Positions 26,195 to 34,867 of a stretch of DNA of 37,098 bases are shown here, piece by piece. The stretch is from Thiocapsa sp. KS1 (GTDB lineage: Bacteria; Pseudomonadota; Gammaproteobacteria; Chromatiales; Chromatiaceae). A program made the translations under genes and the position numbers. Positions within the stretch are counted from its first letter, which is position 1. Each line of letters starts with the position of its first letter. Below the pieces are notes generated by a model. The model had not been told where the DNA came from and ran no database searches. It saw nothing but the letters and a program-made list of their open reading frames with translations. The DNA is taken from assembly GCF_001499735.1 (NCBI RefSeq), contig NZ_LN848257.1, positions 1,352,603 through 1,389,700 of the forward strand, given 5' to 3'.

Positions 26195-28849
26195 GTGTCG
26201 GAAAGCAAGCGGATCCTTTGGCTGGTACTCGTCATGGTTGCCGCGGTCACGGTCAGCACCGCGGTTGCAATCAGGGTGTTGTATAGCACCGCGTTCGAGC
26301 AGGAGCGGTCTCATCTAATCCAGGCCGCCGAGGATCAGGCCAAGATCCTGGACGCGGTCGCGCGATTCGATCAGAGGCACAACAGCGGCGAAGCGGGCGC
26401 GTCCGAGACCGCGACCCTGTCGCAGATCGCGAGCGCCTTCGATCACGACCCCGGCGAGGGCCAGATCGGGGAGATCGTGGTCGCCCAGCTGCGCGGTGAC
26501 GATATCGTCTTTCTGGTCACCCATGGCCGCGTTGCGGGCACGCAAGTCGCGCCGGTCCCATTCGATTCCAGGCTCGCCGAGCCCATGCGCCGGGCACTCT
26601 CCGGCGACTCGGGGTCCATGATCGCCCTCGACTACCGGGGGGAACCCGTCCTGGCCGCCTACTACCCGGTACCGCAACTCAATGCCGGTGTGGTCGCCAA
26701 GATCGACCTCGCCGAGATCCGCGCACCCTTCCTGCGCGGCGCGGCCATGGTGATCGGGTTGACCTCGGTGCTCATTACCGTGGGGACGGTGCTGTTCGTG
26801 CGCCTCACCGACCCGATCGTCAGGCACCTGAACGAAACCGAGCAGCGCTACCAGCTCATCTTTCGGGGCGCTCCTGTCCCGATCTGGGAGCAGGATATCT
26901 CCGGTGTCGCCGAGGCCCTTCAAGACCTCCGCAGTTCCGGGGTGAAGGACCTGAAGCGGCACCTCGCCGACCATCCGCACGTGCTGCGGGAGTTGCTCGG
27001 ACGGGTCCGCATCAAGGAGGCGAACGCCGCGGCACTGGCCCTGTTCGGCGCGCGCTCGGGCAGACGGTTCAATGCCTGGTTCGAGCAGAGCTTTGTCCCC
27101 GCGACCCTCGATCTCTCGGCCGATAATCTCCAGGCCCTCTGGGACGGCCGCGAGGCTCTGCTGAACCATACCGTCTCGGTCAAGACGCTGGACGGCAGGG
27201 ACCTCACCGTCAACCTGTCCATGATGGTCCCGAGCGCGAGCGCGAGCGACGCCCATCGCAGCGTCCCGGTATCCGCGCTCGACGTCACGGCCGACCTGAA
27301 CCTGCGCCGCCGCGAGGACGAGCTGGCACTGATCCTGGCATCGACCGGTGAAGCGATCTTCGGCATGGACGTCGGCGGTACCTGCACCTTCGTCAACCGT
27401 ACGGCCCTGCGAATACTGGGCTACCGGCATGAGCAGTCGCTGCTCGGACAGGACATGCACGCGCTGATTCACCAAAGCTGCCGCGACGGAAAGTCTCTAC
27501 CCCGCGAGGTCTGCCCGATCCTTCGTGCGTGCTGCCACAACGCGGCAGTGCGCCTGGAAGACGAAACGCTCTGGCGCGCGGACGGCACCAGCTTCCCCGC
27601 ACAATACATCTCCTACCCCATGTTGCGGGACGGGGACCTCGTGGGCACGGTCGTCACCTTCACCGACATCACGGAGCGCAAGGCACGGGACGCCCAGCTG
27701 TTGCAATCGCAGAAGATGGAGGTGGTCGGCCAGCTCACCGGAGCCATCGCGCACGACTTCAACAACCTGCTGACCATCATCCTGACCAATCTACACCTCC
27801 TCGACGGGAAGCTGGACACCACGGCGGACCCGGAGATCGACGAGCTTCTCGATGACGCCACCTCCGCGGCGCGCGACGGGGCCGGACTGACCCGCCGCCT
27901 GCTGGCATTCTCACGCAGGCAGCCGCTGGAGCCCAAGTGGATGGACATCGACCTCTTCCTCGAGCATACCGGCCGCTTCCTGCGCCGGGTCAGCGGCGAG
28001 GACATCCAGGTGGTGGTTCAACGGGACGCCGGGCCGCTGACCGTGCATGTGGACCGGCAACAGCTCGAGAATACGCTGCTCAACCTGGCCATCAACGCCC
28101 GAGACGCGATGCCGGACGGCGGCACCCTGACGATCGAGTCGAGGCGGCAGTGGATCGGGGCCGCCGAGTCGGCGTCGCACCCGGGGCTGTCGCCCGGCAG
28201 CTATGTGGTCGTCAGCATCACCGATACCGGAGTCGGCATGTCGCCAGAATCGGTGCGCCACGCGGTGGAGCCCTTTTACTCGACCAAGCCGATGGGCAAG
28301 GGCAGCGGGCTGGGACTCAGCACCGCGCAGGGTTTCGCCCAGCAGTCCGGAGGCGACATCAGCATCCGCAGCGCCCCCGGTCAGGGCACCACCGTCTCGC
28401 TCTTCCTGCCGGAGGCCGCCCCGGCCGCGAGCGACACCCCTCGCGGACCCATCCCAGAAGCTGCATCCAAGGGCTCCTTGACGGTCCTGGTGGTGGATGA
28501 CGAGCGACGCATACGCCGGCTCGCCCGACGCATGCTGTCCGAGCTGGGCTATCGGGTGCTCGAGGCCGAGAATGCGGCCGCCGCGGCCCGTTTGCTCGAA
28601 GAGGATACCGGCATCGACCTGCTGTTCACCGACGTACGCATGCCCGGCCAGATCGACGGCCGAACCCTGGGGCAGTGGGCGCGGCTGGAACGCCCCGGGC
28701 TCAAGGTGCTGCTCACCAGCGGATTTCCCCAGCACCCCTCGGCCCCGGAAGGCCTTGGCGGCGAACCGCTCCCGTTGCTCAAGAAACCCTACTCCAAGGA
28801 GCAGCTTCAGCAGGCCGTTCAGGCCATGCTCTCCGCCAAGACGTCGTAG
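26195..28849 (+). CDS. Membrane hybrid sensor histidine kinase
   Basis: The 884-residue kinase starts with GTG after a GAGG. Domains in order: TM helix about 7-30; periplasmic sensor region 31-180; TM helix about 182-203; PAS-like region 215-366; PAS domain 372-495 with a cysteine-rich stretch SCRDGKSLPREVCPILRACC; dimerisation H-box GAIAHDFNNLL with His520; ATPase N-box NLAINARDAMPDGG, G-box SITDTGVGM and GKGSGLGLST; and a C-terminal receiver with Asp813 and Lys863/864. It would autophosphorylate at His520 and pass phosphate to Asp813. The ligand is unknown. It faces the OmpR-type regulator divergently and precedes the secreted-protein genes. Confidence 0.94.
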   Translation: MSESKRILWLVLVMVAAVTVSTAVAIRVLYSTAFEQERSHLIQAAEDQAKILDAVARFDQRHNSGEAGASETATLSQIASAFDHDPGEGQIGEIVVAQLRGDDIVFLVTHGRVAGTQVAPVPFDSRLAEPMRRALSGDSGSMIALDYRGEPVLAAYYPVPQLNAGVVAKIDLAEIRAPFLRGAAMVIGLTSVLITVGTVLFVRLTDPIVRHLNETEQRYQLIFRGAPVPIWEQDISGVAEALQDLRSSGVKDLKRHLADHPHVLRELLGRVRIKEANAAALALFGARSGRRFNAWFEQSFVPATLDLSADNLQALWDGREALLNHTVSVKTLDGRDLTVNLSMMVPSASASDAHRSVPVSALDVTADLNLRRREDELALILASTGEAIFGMDVGGTCTFVNRTALRILGYRHEQSLLGQDMHALIHQSCRDGKSLPREVCPILRACCHNAAVRLEDETLWRADGTSFPAQYISYPMLRDGDLVGTVVTFTDITERKARDAQLLQSQKMEVVGQLTGAIAHDFNNLLTIILTNLHLLDGKLDTTADPEIDELLDDATSAARDGAGLTRRLLAFSRRQPLEPKWMDIDLFLEHTGRFLRRVSGEDIQVVVQRDAGPLTVHVDRQQLENTLLNLAINARDAMPDGGTLTIESRRQWIGAAESASHPGLSPGSYVVVSITDTGVGMSPESVRHAVEPFYSTKPMGKGSGLGLSTAQGFAQQSGGDISIRSAPGQGTTVSLFLPEAAPAASDTPRGPIPEAASKGSLTVLVVDDERRIRRLARRMLSELGYRVLEAENAAAAARLLEEDTGIDLLFTDVRMPGQIDGRTLGQWARLERPGLKVLLTSGFPQHPSAPEGLGGEPLPLLKKPYSKEQLQQAVQAMLSAKTS

Positions 28850-29311
28850 CTCGCACCACTTGCCCGCCGGCGCGGCGGCAGTCCCGGACAAGCGCGCCGC
28901 CCCCGCGGGCCCTTGCTGGGCGAAAAGAGAGTCGCCGCTTACACGCTGCGGCAGTGCACCAGCCGACCCTGAGCAGCCCGAAGCGTCACCCCGGACTGTC
29001 CCCGCGGTTCCGCCCGCGTGAAGCGGCGGTGCCGCCCCTGCGGACCTCGCCTTTACATAGCCTTACAGAAAAATTACATGCGCTTTACCGCAAGTTGCGC
29101 TGGGGCTTACGTACGCGTGCCAATCTTAGAGTGGAAGTGGCAAGCACTCCGCCGGCTCGTCAAGCGAGCCGCGTGGAACACAGGTTCCAGCGTCTAGGGT
29201 GCTTACCTCCAAGGCTGCCGCAGCGGCTCCAGGTACAGTAGCGAAGCCGCCTTTGCCCTCAGAGACGATCCGCTGCGGTTTAGGAGTAATCGGGGGAGAG
29301 GAGAACTTCTC
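28850..29311 (+). other. 462-base intergenic region with structured leader
   Basis: No coding gene is supported. The first 190 bases are GC-rich with CCGCC/GGCGG inverted repeats near 28864-28880. An AT-rich patch with two TTACA motifs lies at 29051-29080. Then come a weak -10 (TAGAGT, 29127-29132), the three-way-junction structure at 29142-29204, and a long leader with a strong purine-rich ribosome site (about 29293-29306) before the secreted-protein ATG. Confidence 0.4.
29142..29204 (+). promoter_or_regulatory. Predicted three-way-junction RNA in the 5' leader of the secreted-protein gene
   Basis: AAGCAC (29142-29147) pairs with GTGCTT (29199-29204) and encloses two perfect hairpins: CGGCTCG/CGAGCCG (29153-29159 with 29165-29171, loop TCAAG) and TGGAAC/GTTCCA (29174-29179 with 29184-29189, loop ACAG). 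All three helices are fully paired. It begins about ten bases after a candidate -10 (TAGAGT) and 170 bases before the ATG at 29312. I cannot match it to a known riboswitch class; hammerhead, c-di-GMP-I and TPP conserved cores are absent. Whether it is a riboswitch, protein-binding site or stability element is open. Confidence 0.5.
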
Positions 29312-30313
29312 ATGAAACGAACATTCGCTTTCGCAGCAGCAGCGACCCTGTGCGGCCTGCTCGCCGGCACTGCGGCCTTCTCGGCACCGCCCCCGGGCAA
29401 AGGACCGCCGGACGGAGGCGAGGGCGCGCAAGGCAACAACCTGTCCTTCCCGGCCCTGGCCGTGGACGGCTACGCAATCATCCCCATCGCCCTGTCGCAG
29501 TGGACCGTGGAGTACACCGGTCCTTACACAGGGCTGACTGCGGCAGAGATTGCCGCCTTGGAAGCCAGCGGCCCGTGGTATGCCCAGAAGACCGAAGGCA
29601 ACACCTGGCAGGCCGACTACCTGACGAACCAGACCGTCGATGTCACCTACGTTGACTGGGGTGACATCATCGAGTCGAACAACCCTAAGGTCGGACGGCC
29701 GTTCCGTGTAGAGGTGCAGCTCTACAAGCTCCTTAACCCGTGGGACGAGTTTCAGCCGGGCGTCAACAGCATGACGGGCTACGTCATGGCCATGCTCGCG
29801 AACCCCAGCAGCCCTAACGAGGTGCAGGGCAACAACACGGTCCCATACGAAGGCAACCTCGCCACGGTCGTGTCCAATCTGTGGAAGCTGCGGATCCAGA
29901 AGTGCGGCGATGCGATTCCCGAGGAGACGGACCTGTACTGGAACGTAGACCGGTGGGTGTCACCCACCATCACCTGCACGGACGAGCCGATCTCCTTCGC
30001 CGTCGAGCTGAACGTCGGCGGCAAGCTGATCTACGGCGCCTCGACCGGCGGCTGGAAGGTGAAGACTGCGGGCTGGTATCGCATCACCTTCTACGGTCCG
30101 CCAACGACCAAACTGAGCCTAGTTGGAGCCGTTGTCGCCGACTACGACGACTTCGACTCGGCGCCGGTGGAGGAGCCGGTGCTTGCGGCTGAGGAGGGCG
30201 AGACGGGTGCGGCGACGCCGGTGGTGGATAGCACCAATAACATCAGCTACGTCGACGTCCTGGCCGTTGCCGGTGGCGGCGGTGGTGGCGGCAAGGGCAA
30301 ACCCACGAATTAA
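29312..30313 (+). CDS. Secreted protein of unknown function with Gly-rich tail
   Basis: The 333-residue protein begins with a clear Sec signal peptide (MKRTFAFAAAATLCGLLAG, cleavage likely after AFS around residue 24). The mature start is Pro/Gly-rich (APPPGKGPPDGGEGAQGNN) and the end is a glycine run with a basic tail (GGGGGGGKGKPTN). The middle, about 45-275, looks like beta-rich extracellular sequence with Trp, Tyr and Asn; only two Cys (KCGD and ITCT) could form a disulfide. There is no enzyme motif and no lipobox. A strong ribosome site and long leader suggest high or regulated expression. A terminator separates it from the next secreted gene. Confidence 0.75.
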   Translation: MKRTFAFAAAATLCGLLAGTAAFSAPPPGKGPPDGGEGAQGNNLSFPALAVDGYAIIPIALSQWTVEYTGPYTGLTAAEIAALEASGPWYAQKTEGNTWQADYLTNQTVDVTYVDWGDIIESNNPKVGRPFRVEVQLYKLLNPWDEFQPGVNSMTGYVMAMLANPSSPNEVQGNNTVPYEGNLATVVSNLWKLRIQKCGDAIPEETDLYWNVDRWVSPTITCTDEPISFAVELNVGGKLIYGASTGGWKVKTAGWYRITFYGPPTTKLSLVGAVVADYDDFDSAPVEEPVLAAEEGETGAATPVVDSTNNISYVDVLAVAGGGGGGGKGKPTN

Positions 30314-30364
30314 CCCGGTAATTGCTCTAATCGAGTCGGCCATAGCACTGCATGCTGGAACATA

Positions 30365-30400
30365 GGCCGGGGAAGGGCTGGTAGACCTCCCCGGCCGTTT
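30365..30400 (+). terminator. Terminator between the two secreted-protein genes
   Basis: GGCCGGGG (30365-30372) pairs with CCCCGGCC (30389-30396), followed by GTTTCATC. The T run is short, so termination may be partial, leaving some read-through into the next gene 30 bases downstream. Confidence 0.6.
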
Positions 30401-30429
30401 CATCTTCGACAGAACATGGGAGGAGTGAA

Positions 30430-32142
30430 ATGAACACTCGAAAAGTGCAGCTTGCCCTGACCGTTCTGGGTGTCGCAACACTCGCGGTCACGGCCGCCGG
30501 GACGCAAGCCGTACCGCCTTCGCCCCCCTGGTTCACCTGGACCACGGTGGTGAACAACGGCGACTTCATGCCGACCGACCTTTGCGTACCGACAGCTCCC
30601 GCAACACCCCCGTGCCGCACCTTCAACAGCTATAACCAGCCCTCGATCAACGCCAACCAGGTAGTGGTCATCCGGGCGCGCAGTCGCGGCGGTCAAGGGG
30701 GACAAGCCGTCCACGGCGTCTACACCCGCGACATGGCCACCACGGGCCCCGTGGTCAGGATCCTCGACCGCAGCACCCAGGTGCCCCAGCCCAACAATCT
30801 GAGCAGCACCTTCATCGAGCCGCCGTCCTTCCCGCGAATCGACATCGGGACGGATACCGTGGCCGCGCGGGGCAACCACCAACCGGTGTGGAGATACTTC
30901 CTTGACGATGACACAGAGACCCGGGCGGGAACCACCGGCATCTACACCAACCCCTTCGGGGACCTGATCACCGGCGCCAGCAAGCTGGGCGCGGTCCCGG
31001 ACTTCTCGTTCTTCGAGGTCCCCGAGGCACCCGGCACGCCTTTCGACGTCTTCCCCGGGGCAGCGGCGGTGACCGACGGTGCGACCATCGCCTTCAAGGG
31101 TAACTACCCGGTGGATGGCGTCGGCAAGACCGGTGTTTACTACCGCGACCTTGAGAACGCCCCGATCCTCTCATCGGCGGGCAACCTGGAACCTGCGGGC
31201 GGCTCCAACCCCATCATACTGATCGCCAACAGCCTCGACACCTTCATCCCCGGCACGGGAACGATTTTCGGCTCCACCGCGCCGCCCAGTGCAGCAAACC
31301 GCCAGATGGTGTTTGCCGGCTTCGACAACGAGGATAAGCCGACCCTCGGCGGCATTTACCTGGCTCCGCTGAACGGGACGACGCAGCCTCCGCTTAGGAC
31401 ACTCGTCGCGATCGGCGGCCAGGTCCCCGGGGAAAACAGCAAGGCACGCTTCAACAGGCTGGGAGAGGGCGCTTCCTTCGACGGCCGATTCGTGGCCTTC
31501 TGGGGCGCATGGGGGACTGAGAAAAAGACCCTGGTCCTGCGATGCAGGACCGAAGGCAACCAGGCCCTCTTGGCCTTCTGCAACAAGCAGCACCCGAACG
31601 GCTTTGAAACGACGGTCCCGGTGAACCAGGGCATCTTCGTCCACGACCTCCGGACCAAGCAGACCCAGGTGGTTGCCAAGACGCCGACCGACTATGACGA
31701 CTTCGTCTACTGGAACTTCTCCGGGCGGACCCCGGGAACCGGCGAGGGGGACGACAACGGCGAGCTGGCCCGCTGGCGCTCGGCGAGCTTCGTGGCCGTT
31801 TCGGGGCTGGTCGACAGGAAGCTGACCGACGCGACCTTCCATGCCGCATTCAAGGCCAGGACAGGCGATGTGGTCAGCGGCGCCTATACGGACCCGGTGG
31901 ACGGTATCTACCTGCGTAAGGGGTCCGGGAAGACCCCACTGCTCACCCTGGTCGAGACGGGCATGGACGGAATCCTGCTCGACCCCGAGGCCATCGATGC
32001 CTTTGGTGTCCTGCCCCTGCCGGTCACCGAGATGGGGCTAGAGCGCGACGGCTTTCGCGGCAACTCACTCGTCATCAACGCCAGCATGGGCACCGAGGAG
32101 ACGGGCTGGGCCGGCATCTATCTGACCGAGGTGCCTGAATAA
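30430..32142 (+). CDS. Secreted beta-propeller-like protein
   Basis: The 570-residue protein has a signal peptide (MNTRKVQLALTVLGVATLAV, likely cut after GTQA). The mature region shows a recurring strand unit of the type G-[IV]-Y-x-x-x: HGVYTRDM, TGIYTNPF, TGVYYRDL, GGIYLAPL, QGIFVHDL, DGIYLRKG and AGIYLTEV. Each is preceded by a segment ending in a question-like VAxxG or FRG turn. The spacing suggests about six or seven blades, as in extracellular beta-propellers. There is no catalytic signature. GGGAGGAG precedes the ATG. Its position between kinases suggests an envelope or extracellular role, unknown in detail. Confidence 0.75.
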   Translation: MNTRKVQLALTVLGVATLAVTAAGTQAVPPSPPWFTWTTVVNNGDFMPTDLCVPTAPATPPCRTFNSYNQPSINANQVVVIRARSRGGQGGQAVHGVYTRDMATTGPVVRILDRSTQVPQPNNLSSTFIEPPSFPRIDIGTDTVAARGNHQPVWRYFLDDDTETRAGTTGIYTNPFGDLITGASKLGAVPDFSFFEVPEAPGTPFDVFPGAAAVTDGATIAFKGNYPVDGVGKTGVYYRDLENAPILSSAGNLEPAGGSNPIILIANSLDTFIPGTGTIFGSTAPPSAANRQMVFAGFDNEDKPTLGGIYLAPLNGTTQPPLRTLVAIGGQVPGENSKARFNRLGEGASFDGRFVAFWGAWGTEKKTLVLRCRTEGNQALLAFCNKQHPNGFETTVPVNQGIFVHDLRTKQTQVVAKTPTDYDDFVYWNFSGRTPGTGEGDDNGELARWRSASFVAVSGLVDRKLTDATFHAAFKARTGDVVSGAYTDPVDGIYLRKGSGKTPLLTLVETGMDGILLDPEAIDAFGVLPLPVTEMGLERDGFRGNSLVINASMGTEETGWAGIYLTEVPE

Positions 32143-32227
32143 GGTCCGCCCATGAGCCGGCGCCCTGTTGGCCTGTGTCGCTCTTGGGCAGAGACTGCGA
32201 CCGGCCATGCGAGCTTGAGGTCACGGC

Positions 32228-34051
32228 ATGAAACGCCCGCACCCACCCTATCCCGAGGATCCGCCTTCTGAGCGGCGAATGCCGTTCCCGGGCTGGTTTC
32301 TGCTCGCGAACGCGGTCGCGGCGCTGCTCATTGCCTTTCTCGGTTGGCACATCTACGAGTCCCACGGTTTCTTCGGCCAGATCGGGGCCGAATTCGAGAG
32401 TCAGACCGAGGCGGTCGCACAGGTCCGTGAGCTCCGTTGGGAGCTGACCCAAGCGGCGCACCATGTCGTGCTGTTCGACGACGGAGAGGACCGACGAAAG
32501 CCATACGAGGATGCGACACGGCGTCTGGAGGCGGAGCTGGACGCAGACCTCGGGCTACCGGAGCAGGCCACGGAGCGGGCCGGACTCGGGGCGCTCGTCG
32601 ACCTCACGCGGAGGCTCGGCACCATCGAGGCGAAAGCCATGGTTGCGGCCCTGAAGGGCCGAAAGGACGAGGCCCTGAACCTGCTTCACTCGCCGGATTA
32701 TGTGGAGGGAACGGGGGTGCTGTGCGCGAGCATGGATGCCTTCGCCAAGTCCGTCTACGACCGCTTGCAAGGGCGGCTGCGGTCCCACGGGGAGAACGAG
32801 CTCGTCTTCTTTTCGGTGGACGTCGCGGTGCTGCTCTTCGCCGGGGGACTGTGGTGGCTGTTGGGTGTGCGCCTGCACAACTGGCAGGCGCGCGCTGATT
32901 CCGAGCTGGGAAAAAGGATCAACGCCGAGGTTCATCTGCGTCAGGCCCAGAAGATGGAGGCCCTCGGTCAGATGGCCGCGGGAGTCGGGCACGATTTCAA
33001 GAACCTCCTGAGCAGTATCCAGGGCTATGCGGATCTCGCCTCGCGGGCGGCCGAGCGGGGGCAGATCGACCACGCGAGCCTCGATGGTATCCACGCCGCG
33101 GCCCAACAAGGCGCCGCAGTCACGGGCGCGCTCTTGACCTTCAGTCACAATACCGGTCCTGAACGGGTGCCTTTCGATCTGTGCCTCCTCCTGACCGAGA
33201 CCGCCGGCCGGTTGCGACAGACGCTTCCGGCCGCCATCCAGATCGTGACGCGGTCGGATCTGCCGCCGGGGCAGTGCCGGATCATCGGAGACAGAAACCA
33301 GCTGCAGCAGGTGCTGCTCAATCTCGCGACCAACGCCGCAGACGCGATGCCTGCCGGCGGGCGGCTCACCGTCGCGCTCAGCGCGGGCGAAGCCGGTCGC
33401 GACGGCCTCGAGAGTGCCGGGGCCCGCTCGGTCATCTGTCTCTCCGTGTCGGACACCGGCCAGGGGATACCGCCGGAGATCAGGGGACGCATTTTCGAGC
33501 CCTTCTTCACCACCAAGGGTCGCGGGCAAAGCACCGGACTCGGGCTCGCGATCGTGCACGCGATCGCCCTCGACCACGGGGCGACCATCGACGTCGACTC
33601 GGTCCTCGGCGAAGGCACGACCTTCCGGCTCTGCTTCCCGCGCGACGAGTCGGCGTCGGCCGCGGCCCCGGCGCACGCCACGGACCTTCAGGGGATGCTG
33701 CTGATCGCCTCGCACGACGCCTATCGGGCACAACTCTTGGCCTCCGCCGTCGGCCGGCTCGGCCTCGAGACCGAGCAGATGGCCGATTGGCGTGAACTGC
33801 TCGATGCCTTGCGACGGCATCGTGAGTTGGCTTTGACAGTCCTGCTGGACGCGGATTTCACCGAATGCAGGGCGTGCGACTGCAGTGATGCCTTCGCGGC
33901 GACCGGGGTGCGACCCCACGTGCTCATCATGACTGAACGCGACTCCCCTGCGGTGCGTGAGTACGAGGACGCCGGGTTTATGGTCCTCGAGCAGCCGCTG
34001 CCGCTGGCGGAGCTGGTGAGCCTGATCGCGAAAGGCGGCACACCCCGATGA
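32228..34051 (+). CDS. Membrane sensor histidine kinase with degenerate C-terminal receiver
   Basis: The 607-residue kinase has TM helices at about 22-41 and 192-213 around a periplasmic helical region of 150 residues that resembles a four-helix-bundle sensor. The H-box GVGHDFKNLLSSIQGYADL carries His255; N-box NLATNAADAMPAGG and G-boxes SVSDTGQGIP and STGLGLAIVHAIA follow. Residues 487-600 resemble a receiver, with Asp541 possibly at the phosphoacceptor place, but the acidic pair is replaced by ASHDA and the conserved Lys by Gln589. Such a domain probably regulates without phosphorylation. The stop overlaps the NarL-type regulator start (ATGA), defining a cognate pair. Confidence 0.93.
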   Translation: MKRPHPPYPEDPPSERRMPFPGWFLLANAVAALLIAFLGWHIYESHGFFGQIGAEFESQTEAVAQVRELRWELTQAAHHVVLFDDGEDRRKPYEDATRRLEAELDADLGLPEQATERAGLGALVDLTRRLGTIEAKAMVAALKGRKDEALNLLHSPDYVEGTGVLCASMDAFAKSVYDRLQGRLRSHGENELVFFSVDVAVLLFAGGLWWLLGVRLHNWQARADSELGKRINAEVHLRQAQKMEALGQMAAGVGHDFKNLLSSIQGYADLASRAAERGQIDHASLDGIHAAAQQGAAVTGALLTFSHNTGPERVPFDLCLLLTETAGRLRQTLPAAIQIVTRSDLPPGQCRIIGDRNQLQQVLLNLATNAADAMPAGGRLTVALSAGEAGRDGLESAGARSVICLSVSDTGQGIPPEIRGRIFEPFFTTKGRGQSTGLGLAIVHAIALDHGATIDVDSVLGEGTTFRLCFPRDESASAAAPAHATDLQGMLLIASHDAYRAQLLASAVGRLGLETEQMADWRELLDALRRHRELALTVLLDADFTECRACDCSDAFAATGVRPHVLIMTERDSPAVREYEDAGFMVLEQPLPLAELVSLIAKGGTPR

Positions 34052-34707
34052 GCCGGAGCCCCGCGACCTTGCTCATCGCGGACGACCACGACCTGCTCCG
34101 CAACATGCTCGCGCGCCGCCTCGCGGAGGAACCCGACCTTCAGGTGATCGGCACTGTCGCGGACGCCTCCGCCGCCCTGGACGCTTGCCTCGCGCACCGG
34201 CCGGACCTGGTCCTGATGGACATCGACATGCCCGGCCTGTCCGCGTTCGAGGCCGCCCATCGTATGAAGAACCGGCTGCCCGACACCCGGATCCTGTTTC
34301 TGTCCGCATACGTGCGCGACGGCTTCATCTCTCAGGCACTGGAGGTCCGTGCGGGCGGCTACCTGACCAAGGGCCGGAACCCGGAGGCGTTGATCACCTG
34401 TATCCGCACGGTGATCCGCGGCGGCACCTGCTTCGCTCCCGAGGTGGAGAGTCGTCTCGAGATCGGTCCGGGCGGCGTCCGCCTGACCGAGAAGCCCCGA
34501 AGCCGGCTGGAGCTGCTGACCGCACGCGAGAAACAGATCCTCTCCTATCTCGCGCGCGGTATGTCCAAGAAGGAGATCGCCCGCTTGGACGGTACCAGCG
34601 TCAAGACAGTCGATCATCACTGCCAGCACGTCATGGAGAAGTTGGACCTGCACGACCGAGTCGAGCTGACCCGCTACGCGATCCGCGAGGGGCTGGTCGC
34701 GCCGTGA
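34048..34707 (+). CDS. NarL/FixJ-family response regulator
   Basis: The 219-residue regulator has a receiver with acidic residues in IADDHDLL, Asp58 (LVLMDIDMP) and Lys108 (YLTKGRN). The LuxR-type helix-turn-helix spans about 150-213 (LTAREKQILSYLARGMSKKE, TVDHHCQHVMEKL). It overlaps the upstream kinase gene by four bases and is the likely output of that kinase. The secreted-protein gene at 34868, with an inverted repeat and promoter directly behind this gene, is the obvious first target to consider; this is inferred from position. Confidence 0.95.
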   Translation: MSRSPATLLIADDHDLLRNMLARRLAEEPDLQVIGTVADASAALDACLAHRPDLVLMDIDMPGLSAFEAAHRMKNRLPDTRILFLSAYVRDGFISQALEVRAGGYLTKGRNPEALITCIRTVIRGGTCFAPEVESRLEIGPGGVRLTEKPRSRLELLTAREKQILSYLARGMSKKEIARLDGTSVKTVDHHCQHVMEKLDLHDRVELTRYAIREGLVAP

Positions 34708-34729
34708 GCCCATCGCTCACTGGCGGCCC

Positions 34730-34776
34730 CATGGGGTATAAGCCCCATGTTCGGCGCGCCCGCCGTGGACTATAAA
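34730..34776 (+). promoter_or_regulatory. Inverted repeat and candidate promoter for the 34868 gene
   Basis: CATGGGG (34730-34736) and CCCCATG (34743-34749) form a perfect inverted repeat with the six-base spacer TATAAG. A -10-like TATAAA follows at 34771-34776; the -35 region is poor and the repeat lies immediately upstream of it, as expected for an activator-dependent promoter. The NarL-type regulator encoded just upstream is a candidate binder. Confidence 0.45.
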
Positions 34777-34795
34777 AGGACATGAGTCCGAACGT

Positions 34796-34847
34796 GCCAG
34801 GGCAGCGCGCCCGGCGCAGGCTGAGGTTTGGCGACAGACGCCCTGGC
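34796..34847 (+). promoter_or_regulatory. Structured 5' leader hairpin before the 34868 gene
   Basis: GCCAGGGC (34796-34803) pairs perfectly with GCCCTGGC (34840-34847), enclosing 36 GC-rich bases. It ends seven bases before the AAGGAG ribosome site (34854-34859), so it shapes the leader of the secreted-protein transcript and could stabilise it or control ribosome access. Confidence 0.5.
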
Positions 34848-34867
34848 CTCACGAAGGAGACCGAACC

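Noticed and set aside
29133..29148. Sigma-54 promoter (TGGCAAG...) before the secreted gene
   Set aside because: The -12 GC element is not present at the required spacing.
29142..29204. Hammerhead ribozyme for the three-way junction
   Set aside because: A three-way junction invites this reading, but the conserved CUGAUGA and GAAA core sequences are missing from the junction.
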